A DNA stretch of 64,000 nt, from NCBI GenBank assembly GCA_016630905.1, contig WBMQ01000010.1:124001-188000 (forward strand). The letters are read 5' to 3'. Position 1 is the first letter of the stretch. Every line of letters begins with the position of its first letter. The notes beneath the pieces are model-generated. The model was not told where the DNA came from. It searched no databases and saw only the letters and a list, made by a program, of their open reading frames with translations. Positions 1 to 11,362 of the stretch are shown piece by piece. Source of the stretch: Capillidium heterosporum. Taxonomy: Eukaryota > Entomophthoromycota > Entomophthoromycetes > Entomophthorales > Capillidiaceae. The position numbers were made by a program, and so were the translations under genes.

Positions 1-524
1 TTTCAACTATATTAAAAATTACGATAAGTTTATAAAATATGGATACCTGGATGGCACATAAATTTAGGTTTAACCGCTCTCATAACGACTATTTGGACCT
101 CAAAGTTGATTCTTATAACGGTTGTGTTTTAAACTATCGATTTGCTCTCTACCTTTAGCTGAGGTTGGCTTGCTCTTCTATGCTAGTTGAATTTATTTCA
201 TTGTAATTGGAGATATGCTGTGAATATTGTGCCATCACCTGCATTCTCCTATCGGCATACGATTGGCCTATTGCTCTGGCCAATAACAGCATATTTTGCT
301 TGCTTTTACATAATTTAATTTTCTAGATTACATACACCTTTTCACACTAAGATTGGGAAGAGTTTAGAGTATTGGTCAAAATCAATTTGATAATCGACCA
401 ATTTGCCAAACCATTTCAATAACACTCGAAAAGCAAATCTTTGGATCTCACTACCTTCTACTTGTTAAACAGATATACAGCTCCTCAAAACTTGACTGTA
501 TATCTATTCCAATCTAATCCAGTT

Positions 525-1110
525 ATTGGATCTTCAAGTCATTACTACGATACAAACTAGAAGCCTCCTACTATATACTGCTAAACAGTCATCAAGTTTG
601 GCTGGAATGCTAGTTGTTTACCGAAACCAACCTATGACCACTTTCTTTATAAAAGATGGCCATCACAGCACAGTATGTCCAAATTTAACCTATTCCATAA
701 AGATAAAGAGGTGCTAATTTAATACTGATAGTATCTAAGAATCCGATCATTAAAGCAACGTATAACTGCTTCTACGAAAACAAAAGTAGCCACTATAGTT
801 CAGCATATTCTGATTAGACCTATTTTGCAAAGATAAAGAGTCATATACTTAATATCAATGGTATTTAAACTCTTATCTTTTATCTTAACCCCAACATTTA
901 ACAGTACTTGGCCTCGTAATGTGATATAGATCTGCACCACAGTCACATTTTTCGAGATCAAGGCGAGTTTTGCAGCTGAGGTTGACATGTTGGATTTTCA
1001 ATACAACCACATTACCACTATACTGGCCTATTATATATATTTACCGAGGCAAAGTATTAGTTGGAAGCTGATAGTGATGGTCATATTACCAAATATATCA
1101 AAATGTTGTT
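525..1110 (-). pseudogene. Decayed gene copy 1 (unknown, possibly arrestin-like), inverted partner of 5200-5690
   Basis: Read on the minus strand this stretch is clearly homologous to 5200-5690 on the plus strand, with blocks of roughly 75-85% identity by eye over several hundred bases. Both copies share one open block of about 34 codons (here around 870-985, containing ITLRGQVLLN and KDKSL). Upstream of it is a short block that in another frame reads YSGNVVVL. The order of these blocks (Y-x-G-x-V, then a strand ending in L-x-G-x-V) resembles the N-terminal domain of alpha-arrestins, but that is only a guess. Stops and frame changes separate the blocks in both copies, so neither can make a full protein. 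I did not find an intact parent in the window. Confidence 0.55.
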
Positions 1111-2909
1111 GGAAAAGCTTAAATTTATAAAGAGTATAATGTTAAATTTATAAAATGTTGACATATAACATTACATATCTATTTGGCATATTAGATCAGC
1201 ATATTACTTCGTTTCAATGGTTTAGGCTACTCATAAAATAAAAGGTTGATTTTAATAACAACAGTGGCTATACATTATAAATACTTTACCTATTAAAAAT
1301 ATCGCACAAAAATCGATCTAGCATTGTTGGTTTTTTGTAAAAGGACAGTTCAAAAACAATACTTTGATAGCAAAGTCACACTAACTAATGTTTAATGGCG
1401 GGGCAGCACAGAGAACTTATCTTAGCATCTTTTACCCAAAATATAGACTCTCCTCCAGATAAGATTAGTGTAAAGGACACGTATACAAAAAATTCAAGGT
1501 AGAATCTAGTAATCCGATTAACATCAGGTATTGATCATATCGGTTTTTGAACACATGCTGTTGTAAAAGGGGGTGTTCTATATAAGATTCCACATACTTT
1601 CCCTACTAATTCAAAGCTTTTGAGCTTAGAAAGTTCAAAGCTATAAACCAAATCAGTTGTTACGGTTCCTAGACCCTTGCTATATATCAAGAATAGCTGT
1701 CAGCATCAAACTAAAATATTGCCTTTTGGAATTTAATTCGGGGTAGACCAACTTGGTCCAGGTACAAGTAATCTTAGATACAAGGTTATACTGCTGTCCT
1801 AAAGAATAGGGCAAGTTTCATTTCTAGAATGGGACCCTGTATTGCAATTGCGTAATTTCAGCTATAGAAAGCGAAATTTTTGACCTACTAAACACCTGTC
1901 ATAGTTACTGGATACTATTTGGCATCCCATAACAGATTGGTACCTATAGCAAAAGTGGCAGATAATTTTGACAAGTACCGATACAAATGGCAAATATCTA
2001 GTTTTAGAAGAGAATAGATCTAGTGCTTTGGGTACTTTCATAATGTATATCAATAAAAACCCGTCCTAAGTCGAACATACTGTCCTTTTAAGTATTTGCA
2101 AATCAATAAGCTGACATATAAAGACATTTTGTCTAGTATGACTCAGTGCCCAGCCTCAAAGTTATCGATAGGACGCTAAAACTAATCAGCTATTGTTAAT
2201 TGCGAGGCAAAATACTTTGCAACAGGTGCCGACCAACACTTTCCCATGATCCAGGTACTTTGTCTCTTGACAAAGCTTTCATAGATTGATACTACCGAGG
2301 TATAACCTACACATTGGGAAACTTGCCTTAAAAGTACTTGATTCTGGATATAAATATCCACATCTTCAGGTAGAATTTGAGAGGATACATAATTTTCAAT
2401 ATGGAGTGACTTGTACTTGGATTTGCTACTTAATTCCCATTTGACCTAACATTCGAAAAGATATATATGGCGCTACTATATAGTAGACGACGATAAGATT
2501 AGATACTGTTTGTTGTTGGCAAGTACTCTATCACATTTACCATCACCTTGCCTGCTAAGTATAAGCGATAATAGAGGTGCATAGCAAAAGCCTGGGTCCA
2601 CATCAAGCTTGCTGTCATTATTCTACTTTAGTTCACAAACAAATTATAAGCTGCTTATTCTACAAAATAACTGGAGTTAAAAATAGGCGATTGGGTATGC
2701 AATCGGTGATAACGATGGCACCATAATTCAAAGTATGGTGCCATAGTTTGCCAGATATGAAAAGCATACCATCCAATTACATCTACCAATTAGGCAAATA
2801 AGTAAGTTTAAGTGGACATAGCCTTGCCTATAGTGCGATAACTTGGATGTGTCACAGTTAGGAGAAGTAAAATGGTTAGCACTGACTAATTTTTGACAGA
2901 TTGCAAAAG
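1111..2909. other. Intergenic, no gene seen
   Basis: Short open frames of about 60 codons occur on the minus strand at 1862-2053 and 2728-2925, but both lack recognisable motifs and have intergenic-like composition. A perfect hairpin lies at 2715-2744. Otherwise I see nothing in it. Confidence 0.6.
2715..2744. repeat. Perfect 11-bp hairpin upstream of the homeobox gene
   Basis: The 11 bases atggcaccata (2715-2725) are followed after 8 bases by their exact reverse complement (2734-2744). It lies about 215 bases before the homeobox start codon and 165 bases before its TATA box. Function unknown. Confidence 0.7.
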
Positions 2910-2917
2910 TATAAATA
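2910..2917 (+). promoter_or_regulatory. TATA box of homeobox gene
   Basis: The sequence tataaata lies 43 bases before the chosen ATG at 2960, a plausible spacing for a TATA box with a short leader. Confidence 0.5.
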
Positions 2918-2959
2918 GGCACCAAATTGCCTTTACAAACACTAAAAATTGAAATTGCA

Positions 2960-3480
2960 ATGACTTACGACTCCTATTTACGCTCGGTCTTCCTCACCTG
3001 GGACAACGCCAACGCAAGGTCTACAAGTGCCTACAATCTACCTACGAACCAATGTGCCCTACAAAAGTCGCCTACCTCTCCATCCGAATTCGAAACAAAT
3101 CTATTCCACCATAGTTACCTACAACCATCGTCGCCAAGTGTGGAACATAGCTCACCCAATTCTACATGTGAACCTACTTCCTTAGACTTGACCGTCGTCA
3201 ACGCCAAATTGAACGAAAGGTGTAAGAAGTCTAGGTGTAACCTGCCTAAATCCTCTACCAAAGTGCTGAGGGATTGGCTGTTCGCTAACCTACATAACCC
3301 CTACCCCGATGATGCCGTCAAGGATGACCTTGCCAAGAAAGCTAAATTGTCCTCCCATCAACTTTCCAATTGGTTATCAATGCCAGGAGGCGAGACATCA
3401 AGTCAGAGATCGACGCCTACGGTAACAAGGTCTATGTTATCAATACCAAGGCGGCCAAATCCAAAAAGTTGAGGGTTTAA
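2960..3480 (+). CDS. TALE-class homeodomain transcription factor, one apparent frame change
   Basis: Small nuclear DNA-binding protein of about 173 residues. A TALE homeodomain occupies about residues 95-150: the NLPKSSTKVLRDWLF first helix, the extra three-residue loop with the diagnostic NPYP, and a second helix. The recognition helix starts SNW and continues INARRR in the next frame; W-x-x-N-x-R is the homeodomain signature. The join between SNW and INARRR needs one base more than the sequence has, at about 3374-3376, after which the frame runs on to TAA at 3478-3480. The Ser/Thr-rich first half has no other domain. Start: first ATG after the TATA box. The gene stands alone between two inverted decayed gene copies. 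Family assignment is strong; target genes unknown. Confidence 0.8.
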
Positions 3481-5199
3481 AGCACCTGCATCTTCCATAC
3501 GTTCATAACATCTAATAAATTATCTTGTTTTTTACATAGTACAATTTTCTTATACATATTTGATACAGTATAGCTAGCTATTTTATTCATATGTCACAAA
3601 GGATCAGCTAATGTAGTTTCTACTCAAATAGGTCTTGGATCCATTAGACTTTCCCTTATTCCAGCCCAGAAATTTTAGAAAAGCCCAACTGCTTAAAAAT
3701 AAATTTGCAATTATCCTTTTAGAAAATTGAAATTCAATTCACCACCATGAATTCATACCACCAACCCCAACCTACTTCAGCTCCAAAAACCGAATAGCTT
3801 CATCAGATCTAGCTTATTACAACAAAAGGCCATATTCATATATGAGTACAAGCCTTTATTAAAGTTTTTAATGTAAAGTTGGCCAAATGTAGGTAAGATG
3901 AAGCTGTTCTGCAATAAATTTCAAAGGAAACGGAAATACAACCTTTCCTTTATGATGGGTAGTTTGAAAGTTGCTATACTAATTGAAACTTTACTGAAAA
4001 CAGTAACCAAGGTAAGCGGCAGACAGGCTGCATTGCAAGACAAAAGAAAAGGGTTTCCATGAATGGAATAAATGGATTTGTAATTCAAATGGAAGACTAG
4101 TATATTTCCATAACGATGTGTACAGACAAGTGAACGGCATAAATGACAAAAGAAATGGGATCGTCGTTTATATGGAAGGAGTAAAGTTATTTTTACAATG
4201 GCAAACCTGTCAACTATGCAGATCAGGTCCAAACCTTTTGTTTCAAAAGCTATACTGTCAAAGTAAATAGATGATCAAAGGAATCTAGACATAGACATGC
4301 CTGGTAGCATCCAGCCAATAAAAAGTATCTGCTGTTAAATCATACATTAAATTTGTTATACATCTTAAGAGGATGCCCATACCCACCAATTTTAAAATCA
4401 AAAGCTGATTGACTTTAGCAGCAAAATAATGCCAATACTATTAAACCAAGATTAGTTTTTTCAACCTTGCCTTTATTATGGGTGCTATCCCAACAACTTT
4501 TAGTGACACCAGTTGAATTTACTATATTTGCATCAACAATTTCTTAAGACTACACAACATTTATGGCCTCCATCACTCACTTGTAACGCAATACTCTTAG
4601 AAGCTGTTGATATATAGTAAGGCTAAAAACTACTATTATAACTGATTCCTATATACAGCCTTGAACTTTAAAAGTTGTTATAAGTATCTTAATTAATAGA
4701 GCCGAAAAAATGGTGTCTTATATGAATATTCCCCTTTATACAACATACATATATAAGCTAATAGGATCGATACCCGGTGTTGATCAAGTTATTAGATTCC
4801 ACGATTGTAAGTTTATGTAATTGACATCTTATCTAAATGATGAATCGAATTTGCAGGGATGTTGCGATAAGTCCTCTGTGACACTACCCTGCCATTAAAT
4901 ATTAGTTAGCGTGACTATACTATCCAAAGTAGTATTTCGAATTAGCTTTAAAGTTGGACTAATGATACTAGATAAACTCTAATAAAAAAGTTTAATACTT
5001 GGAATATTTACAATGTATAGCCAGCATGACTATTATCTATTGAACTATTATATGATAAACAACCCAAATCAAAAGCCGATTGCAATAGTTTAACCTATTT
5101 TAATAAATTGATATGCACTATTATATGTCAAAATTTTATAATACACTTTCCTTATACCATTTACCAATTTAAACTTTTTAAAACGACATTTCGATATAA
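3481..5199. other. Intergenic, no gene seen
   Basis: AT-rich sequence. An open frame of 103 codons on the minus strand (3921-4232) has no motif and unconvincing composition. I see no other gene, RNA or repeat here until the decayed gene copy beginning near 5200. Confidence 0.6.
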
Positions 5200-5690
5200 A
5201 TAGTAATATAGCAATATTGCTATCACTACTAGCTTCCAATTAATACTTTACCTTAATAAATATGTATAATAAGCTAGTATAGTGGGAATGTGGTTGTGCT
5301 AGAAGGATGAACTTTCCAGCTTCAACTTGATCCCGAAAAATAGAACTGTGGTGAAGACCTATGTCACATTACGAGGTCAAGTACTACTAAATGCTGATAT
5401 TGAGATAAGAGATAAGAGTTTAGACTACTGCCAATAGCAATTCTATACCTTATTATCTTTGCAAAGTAGATCGAATTTGGGTCTGCTGAGTTACGGTGAC
5501 TACTATTTTATAAAAGCCATCATACATATATTGTGATGATCAGGTTTTTAGTTATTATCTATACCAAATAGCCACTTTTTATATACAAGTGATCATAGAT
5601 CTGTTTTGATAAATATCTTGCATTCTAGTTAAACTTGATAGCTGTTTAGCAGTATACAATAAAAAGTTTCTAGTCTGCTCTATATAGGCT
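5200..5690 (+). pseudogene. Decayed gene copy 2, inverted partner of 525-1110
   Basis: Plus-strand homologue of the minus-strand relic at 525-1110. Shared blocks include the stretch around 5220-5310 (possible N-terminal part with YSGNVVVL), the open block around 5330-5430 with VTLRGQVLLN, and a 3' block around 5630-5690. The reading frame is broken in several places. The two copies face each other across the homeobox gene about 4.2 kb apart. What the parent encoded is uncertain; arrestin-like is the best guess from the strand pattern. Confidence 0.55.
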
Positions 5691-6384
5691 CTTTCGAAAT
5701 TCTAAACAAATAGGTTTATTTCAGTACTCTTCAGATGTTCTTTTATGAAATAGCTTTATCTAATTATATTTTAGCTCAATCTTACTTTTAACCTGTTTTC
5801 AAGTTGTAAACAACTACAAGTAACAGGCGTCCCAAAACAAAAAGTGCTATTTCTATGCTCTTCAAATGTTCTTTTATACTAATTTTTGTATTTAAAAGTA
5901 AACACATTTGATGGGATAAAGCTAAGTTCGTTCCAACTTGGAGTATTAATTTAGTATATAGCTAAAGACAGTTTATAAATTTTTTATATCGAACATCGTC
6001 GATAGATAGAATCTAAGATTACAAACTGTAGTTGAGTAAGTTGGCTATCTGTAATTGTGGCAAAGTTAAATACCAACTTTGTAAGTAAAAGTCATTGATC
6101 TCTAAATTTATGGGTACGGTTTGTTGGTGCATCATTGAAATTCCAAAGTTTGGCAAATTCTATCGATAAAATTTCCTATTAGAAATTACTACTCCATACT
6201 AATATATATTGAGTGTTTGTACGATTACTTTCAAAACCTACCAAAAAGGATACGATGCTAATTCAAACGGTCGATCCAAAAACTAATACAAGTCATTTAA
6301 AACCATGTCTATCAAATATTAGATATAAGCATAAAATACACATCAACACGTACTTTACCTACATCTCTAAAACTAAAGATAACC
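5691..6384. other. Intergenic, upstream of chitinase
   Basis: AT-rich with several tata-like strings (for example near 6200). An open frame at 6213-6461 overlaps the chitinase start in another frame and is not supported. No other feature seen. Confidence 0.5.
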
Positions 6385-7675
6385 ATGTTAAAATTAAAAT
6401 TAATAATAATGTCGATATTGAACGTAGTGTTCACCATCCCCCCAACTTCAAGCGCCAATAGCTCACTATCGACATTCCGACCTAATAGTACAGTAGCAAA
6501 ATACAAATCTAAAGATATCTCTCAGCCACCTTATAAACCCAAAGTAATTGGGTATTACAGTGAATGGCAATATCAACAACTTCCACCTTCTAATATACCC
6601 TTCCATCTACTTACCCACATCAACTATGCCTTTGGTAAATTCGATAACGTTACCTTTAAGACAACTGTTGAGAATGCAACTTTACTCAACGAAGTATCGC
6701 AACTCTCCAAAGCTCACAATTGTAAATTACTACTGTCAGTAGGAGGCTGGGAGTCCAGCCAATTTTTTTCAACAATGGCCAAAAGTAAAGAGAACCGTAC
6801 CAGCTTTATTTCCAACGTCCAAAAGTTTATGCACAAGTTCAAATTAGACGGCCTAGATCTAGATTGGGAATTCCCCGGGCAACAAGGGAAAGAGGGAAAC
6901 GCATACGATCCAAAATCCGACACATCAAACTTAATCACCTTGGTTAAAGAATTGCGGCTACGTATGCCTACTACCATTTTAACTTTAGCAGTACCTACTC
7001 AACCCTTTAAAAGTGATGGACATCCCATCTAAGAATTTGACCGAGTTGAGTCAGCCTTTGAGTTTTATTAACTTGATGACTTACGACGTCAATGGCCCTT
7101 GGTCCAAGACTTCAGGACCCAATGCACCTTTGCAGTACTTGAGGGGAAGCGGTGAGCAGAATTCCATTATAAGTGCTCTAAACTCGTGGCGCAAAGTTGG
7201 ATTTAGTAGGGAAAAGTTGGTGGTCGGCTTACCTTTCTACGGCTACCTATATCAACTCAACGATACTATGATTGAATCCGAAAATGCAAATCTCTTAGAG
7301 TTTACCAACATTATGGCTATAGATGCAACCCAGCAGTACTTTGCATTCAACTCCAGTTTAAGTTCTAAACCATATCGAGATTTGGACCTAAGTTTCAATA
7401 ACGTCAAAGGGTGGCTAGGTCCCTTTTATGACAAATTGACCAACTCTGTTTGGAGCTACCAGAATTATACCAAGGTAATAGTAAATTACGACGATGTCAA
7501 GACTTTGAAATTGAAGAGTCAGTATAGTTACTTTAACAAGTATGGGGGTGTTATGGTTTGGAGCTTGAATATGGATACTAGGGATTTTAGGTTGTTGAAG
7601 GGGATCCAGTACGTGAAGGAGGAGGTAGCTAAGTTGGATTTTGATGGGATTAAGAAGGTGAAAATTAAAAGTTAG
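6385..7675 (+). CDS. Secreted GH18 chitinase, one apparent frame change
   Basis: Endo-type chitinase hydrolysing beta-1,4-GlcNAc polymers; likely secreted. About 429 residues. Residues 1-25 form a signal peptide (hydrophobic core MSILNVVFTI). The GH18 barrel follows: VIGYYSEW (strand 1), LLLSVGGW (strand 3), the catalytic DGLDLDWEFPG with the DxxDxDxE motif and Glu as proton donor, INLMTYDVNGPW (strand 6) and GGVMVWSLNMD (strand 8, conserved Trp). The frame changes at about 7030, just after DGHPI, where an in-frame TAA appears; skipping one T restores the conserved family sequence that follows. No chitin-binding module is seen. Single exon. Start could also be the ATG at 6409. Family call is very secure; intactness is the only question. 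Confidence 0.88.
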
Positions 7676-8145
7676 ATGGATGGATTGTAGATGTTTGGTA
7701 TGATTTATTGTTGGAGTTTCGTTTTGGCATTTTTGAAATTTTAGTATAATATAACTTCCATTTTTGGATTCATAGAAATAATTTTGCCATCCCACTTTTA
7801 TAGAAAGTGGTGCTAACTTTGAACTCGGAGTGCAGAATGAGTTTAGCAATAGATGGCCAATCTAGTTAGCTGTAGAAGGATTTTTGTTTGCAAGAAATTT
7901 TATCCTTTCGACTTAAGGGGTAAAGTATTTCAATCCAAATTGGCCTTGGTAAAGAGCCCTTGCAATTTGGAAAACTTTTGCATTTGAAATTTCAGAGCCA
8001 ACCAACCATTTCTCAGAACTTTGGTAAGAATTTTCCAACCGATAAGGTCCAAAATTTTGAATCTCAAAAAAACTTCTCTTTTGCTAATCCCAATTCCAAG
8101 GTACATTATCAATTTCATCAGACATCCAACTAATTCCCTTTAAAG
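7676..8145. other. Intergenic between chitinase and eS31 gene
   Basis: Holds the conserved promoter-like block described at 7891-7930 and a short string aaagtggtgcta near 7804 that recurs in the first intron of the next gene (near 8444). No gene seen; minus-strand open frames here lack any motif. Confidence 0.5.
7891..7930 (+). promoter_or_regulatory. Shared upstream element with cttaaggggt core (copy 1)
   Basis: The core cttaaggggt lies about 233 bases before the ATG of the ubiquitin-like/eS31 gene. The same core, in a partly similar 40-base context (caagaa 20 bases upstream, agta downstream), lies about 221 bases before the FEN1 ATG. Same strand relative to both genes. Likely a transcription-factor site; unproven. 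Confidence 0.4.
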
Positions 8146-8875
8146 ATGCAGATTATCGTCAAATCTCTCTCCAATGGAGAGCACCAGTTGAACGTTCAAC
8201 CCTCCACCTCCATCGCCGGAGTCAAGTCTATGTTGGCTGCCAAGTTGAACATGTCCGCTAGCGCCCAGAACTTGATCTTGAACAACATGTTCTTGGAGGA
8301 TGCCAAGACCGTTGCTGACTACAACCTAGCTGAGGAGAGTGTCATCTACCAGACTATCAACTTGTTAGGTGGTGGTAAGAAGAGAAAGAAGAAGAAGTAA
8401 GTTGGACTTCGTTTTCTTTTTAGGATTCTCACCTAAACCGAAGCAAAGTGGTGCTAGTTCTGAAGTAGCTTTGAAGTTTTGAGGTTAAGTTTGTTAGTAG
8501 TAGTTTTTTATATTGCTCAGCGATGCAACTTTGAAGTTTTTGGGTTATTTCAAGGCTAAGTCCCACTTTGCTTTTATTATTGAGTTTGTATTGACTATAT
8601 TTTTTAGCTACACCACCCCCAAGAAGATCAAGCACGTCAAGAAGAAGGTCAAGCTCCCTGTCTTGAAGTTCTACAAGGTCGATGACGATGGCAAGATCAC
8701 CCGTCTCAGACGTGAGTGCCCTAGCCAGGACTGTGGTGCCGGTAATAGTTTTTAGTTTGTGCGTTTAATAATTTTTCGATATGTAGGTGTCTTCATGGCT
8801 TGGCACCACGACCGTCAGTACTGTGGTCGTTGCGGTCTTACCTTCGTCTTCAACAAGGAGGGTGAGCAGGCCTAA
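8146..8875 (+). CDS. RPS27A: Divergent ubiquitin-like domain fused to ribosomal protein eS31 (S27a)
   Basis: Makes eS31 of the small ribosomal subunit as a fusion released by cleavage after a Gly-Gly. Exons 8146-8396, 8608-8741, 8787-8875; introns of 211 and 45 nt; 157 residues, frame intact. Residues 1-76 align without gaps to ubiquitin but only at roughly one third identity: K6, K27, K33, L8, I44, P19, the LED at 50-52 and G75-G76 are kept. K11, K29, K48 and K63 are G, M, M and E, and R72/R74 are N/L. Residues 77-157 are a normal eS31 with KKRKKK and a four-cysteine zinc finger ([22 protein letters not shown]). Known parallel: nematode UBL-1 fusions. The ubiquitin half probably serves as a folding tag rather than as working ubiquitin. 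Confidence 0.93.
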
Positions 8876-9413
8876 GTGCTGATAAATAGACAAATAAAGT
8901 TTGTATTTATCTGTTGAATTTATACATATGTTTAAAAGTTTCTGTAGTTATATTTATTACTCATAGTCATTGTTTTTTCGTTACATTTATAATACATTGA
9001 TATCTAGATTTCATTTTATAGAAAACAAGTATACATTTTACATTCGTTTTGAGATACTGTTATAAGAAACTTTTACTCTATATATTAAGCTCCTAGCTAT
9101 AGTTTCGTCGATATATATATAGTTACTAATCAAAATAGTCTTACAGCAAGTCCAAAATTTTTTGCCTTTATCAAGAATCTATGCTATTCGCGCTTAAGGG
9201 GTGCAGTACTTATTTAGCTATAGTTTCAACAATAAACAGATGCCATTTGATCAATTTTTACTGCACTGCATCTTCCATCCCCTACTGATCACTTGCAATC
9301 TATTTGTCCTAAAGTTACGCAGTTCGATCTGACAAAGATCCTAACCAAATTTTTACAACTTCTACCTCTCAAGCCAATACCAGTCTTAAAAAATCCAACA
9401 AAACCAACTGAAC
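8876..9413. other. Intergenic upstream of FEN1
   Basis: Contains the 3' end of the eS31 transcript (aataaa at 8892) and the conserved block at 9171-9211. No gene seen. Confidence 0.5.
9171..9211 (+). promoter_or_regulatory. Shared upstream element with cttaaggggt core (copy 2)
   Basis: Second copy of the cttaaggggt core, at 9193-9202, 221 bases before the FEN1 start. Similar position and orientation to the copy upstream of the eS31 gene at 7913. Confidence 0.4.
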
Positions 9414-10747
9414 ATGGGAATCCAAGGCTTAACCAAACTACTCGCCGACAAAGCACCAAAAAGTCTGATAACCAAACCCATCGAGTTCTACAACGGTCGT
9501 AAGGTAGCTATTGACGCCAGCATGTCCATCTACCAATTTTTGATAGCGGTTCGACAGCCCAACGGAGAGCTCTTGGTAAACCGAAATGGAGATGTCACCT
9601 CCCACATAATGGGCCTGTTCTATAGAACCGTACGTATGGTGGATAACGGGTTGAAGCCCTGTTACGTATTCGATGGAAAACCCCCTACTATGAAATCGGG
9701 TGAGGTGAATATATTTACATTTTTTTAAATTTTAATTTGAACTTTATTCTATTTTAAATGTAGTTGGAAAAACGTAAGGAACGTAGAGAAAAAGCTCAAG
9801 TAGATTTGGAGAAGGCGGTAGAAGCTGGTGAGGAAGAGGCAATAGTCTCATTTACCAAGAGGCTGGTCAAAGTTACTAAGGAGCACAATGAAGAATGTAA
9901 GAGGTTGTTACAGCTTATGGGCATCCCTTACGTCGAAGTAACCTACATTCTTGGATTATTATTTAATTTTTGTAGGCACCTTGTGAAGCAGAAGCTCAGT
10001 GTGCTTCCTTATGTAAAGCCGGCTTAGTACCTTTTCATATTTAAAGCTTTTACTAAATCTTTCAACAGGTTTACGCCTCTGGTTCAGAAGATATGGATAC
10101 ATTGACCTTCAACTCACCCAAACTGCTACGTCACCTCACCTACTCGGAAAGTAAGAAGGAGCCTATAGCCGAGTTCGACATCAGTAAAGTTTTGGAAGGA
10201 TTGGAGTTGACTATGGACGAGTTTGTCGATCTGTGTATCTTGCTGGGTTGCGACTACTGTGACAGTATCAAGGGTATAGGTCCCGTCAAAGCTTTTCAAC
10301 TTATCAAGCAGTACAGGTCCTTAGAGAAGATTGTCATTAACTTGGATAAGAAGTACGTTGTACCTGAAAACTTTGATTACGTACAAGCAAGACAGCTATT
10401 CAAAAGTCCAGAAGTTTTAGACCCGGAACAGGTGGAGTTGAAGTGGAACGAACCGGATAAGGAGGGCCTCATCCAATTTTTGGTACAGGATAAAGGTTTT
10501 GATGAGAAAAAGGTGCAAAGGTGGTATTGATAAATTGGTAAAGAGCTTACAGCGAGGCAGACAGTCTTCCATTGGTGATTACTTTCAAGGTAGTGGGAAC
10601 GACCAAATCTTCGACTCCTGTTAAAAGAAAGGTAGATTTAGTAACTTCCAATATCTTGCTAATTTAGTGTTTTTCTTTTAGGTTGAACCAGTGGTCAAAA
10701 ATGGGGCAACTAAAAAAAAGTCGGGTGGCAGACCGCCCAGAAGATAA
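9414..10747 (+). CDS. FEN1: Flap endonuclease 1, five exons, two apparent frame changes near 3' end
   Basis: Structure-specific nuclease that removes 5' flaps in Okazaki fragment maturation and base excision repair. Exons 9414-9704, 9764-9937, 9976-10026, 10069-10631, 10682-10747; introns 38-59 nt. Read through, it is 380 residues, the exact human length. N-domain [10 protein letters not shown] with catalytic Asp in [13 protein letters not shown] and YVFDGKPP; I-domain with CEAEAQCA and [25 protein letters not shown] helix-hairpin-helix; then the PCNA-binding PIP box QSSIGDYF and a basic tail. The frame must skip one base at about 10522 (before GIDKLVKS) and one at about 10586 (after DYF). 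Conserved sequence on both sides makes consensus error the likeliest cause. Exon 3 is only 51 nt. Confidence 0.93.
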
Positions 10748-11362
10748 ACTATTTTTATAAATATAGGCTGAAATTATACATATATAAAAGAAACTCAGTT
10801 TTCAATATTTTGGTATAGTATTTGAAGGTTTTTAGATATCAATTTTATAAGATATGCTTAAAGTCCAGAACAAGTATTGATTTTTATCAGCAGTTGAAAG
10901 TTAAAGATGCTAGATAAAATTTTACATTTGAATTAGTATATTAGCTTGATCAAGGATTCTGTGATGATATCTGTTAATTCTATTTAGCTTATAAATCCAT
11001 AAAAATTCCCAAACCAAGTTCTGTGGGGATATTTTCCGATGAAGCCATCACTTTCAACGTTTACAGACACCACCATCTTGACCATCTTTTAAAAATGTTG
11101 TATCCGAATCTATCCTTAGCAGTGATCAAGAACATATTAGTTAAGCTTCTTTATACATTATAACATTACTAAAGCTTGTTTTGGTGTTGAAGATTGGAGG
11201 CTACATTTTCAATCAATAAACTCCAAATTTTGAAATAAAATTCTTGGAGAGTTTTCAGCTTTATAGTCGGCTTTTTGATTCGTCATCTCCAATTCCTATT
11301 TCTTGTCAATTGTTCCTGACCCATCTCTCCTTTAAACCTAGAGAAATTGAAATATCGAAAGA
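10748..11362. other. Intergenic
   Basis: AT-rich; no gene recognised. An open frame beginning at 11244 runs into the tubulin cofactor B start in its own frame and is probably untranslated leader. Confidence 0.5.

Noticed and set aside
2960-3480. Calling the homeobox locus a mating-type locus
   Set aside because: Only the TALE domain and flanking inverted relics support it; no partner homeodomain, pheromone or HMG gene is present.
3921-4232. 103-codon minus-strand open frame
   Set aside because: No motif, no start context and no homologue recognised; composition like surrounding intergenic DNA.
6385-10747. Calling chitinase and FEN1 pseudogenes
   Set aside because: Each has isolated single-base breaks and otherwise complete conserved sequence of normal length; FEN1 is an essential gene in most eukaryotes, so consensus error is likelier.
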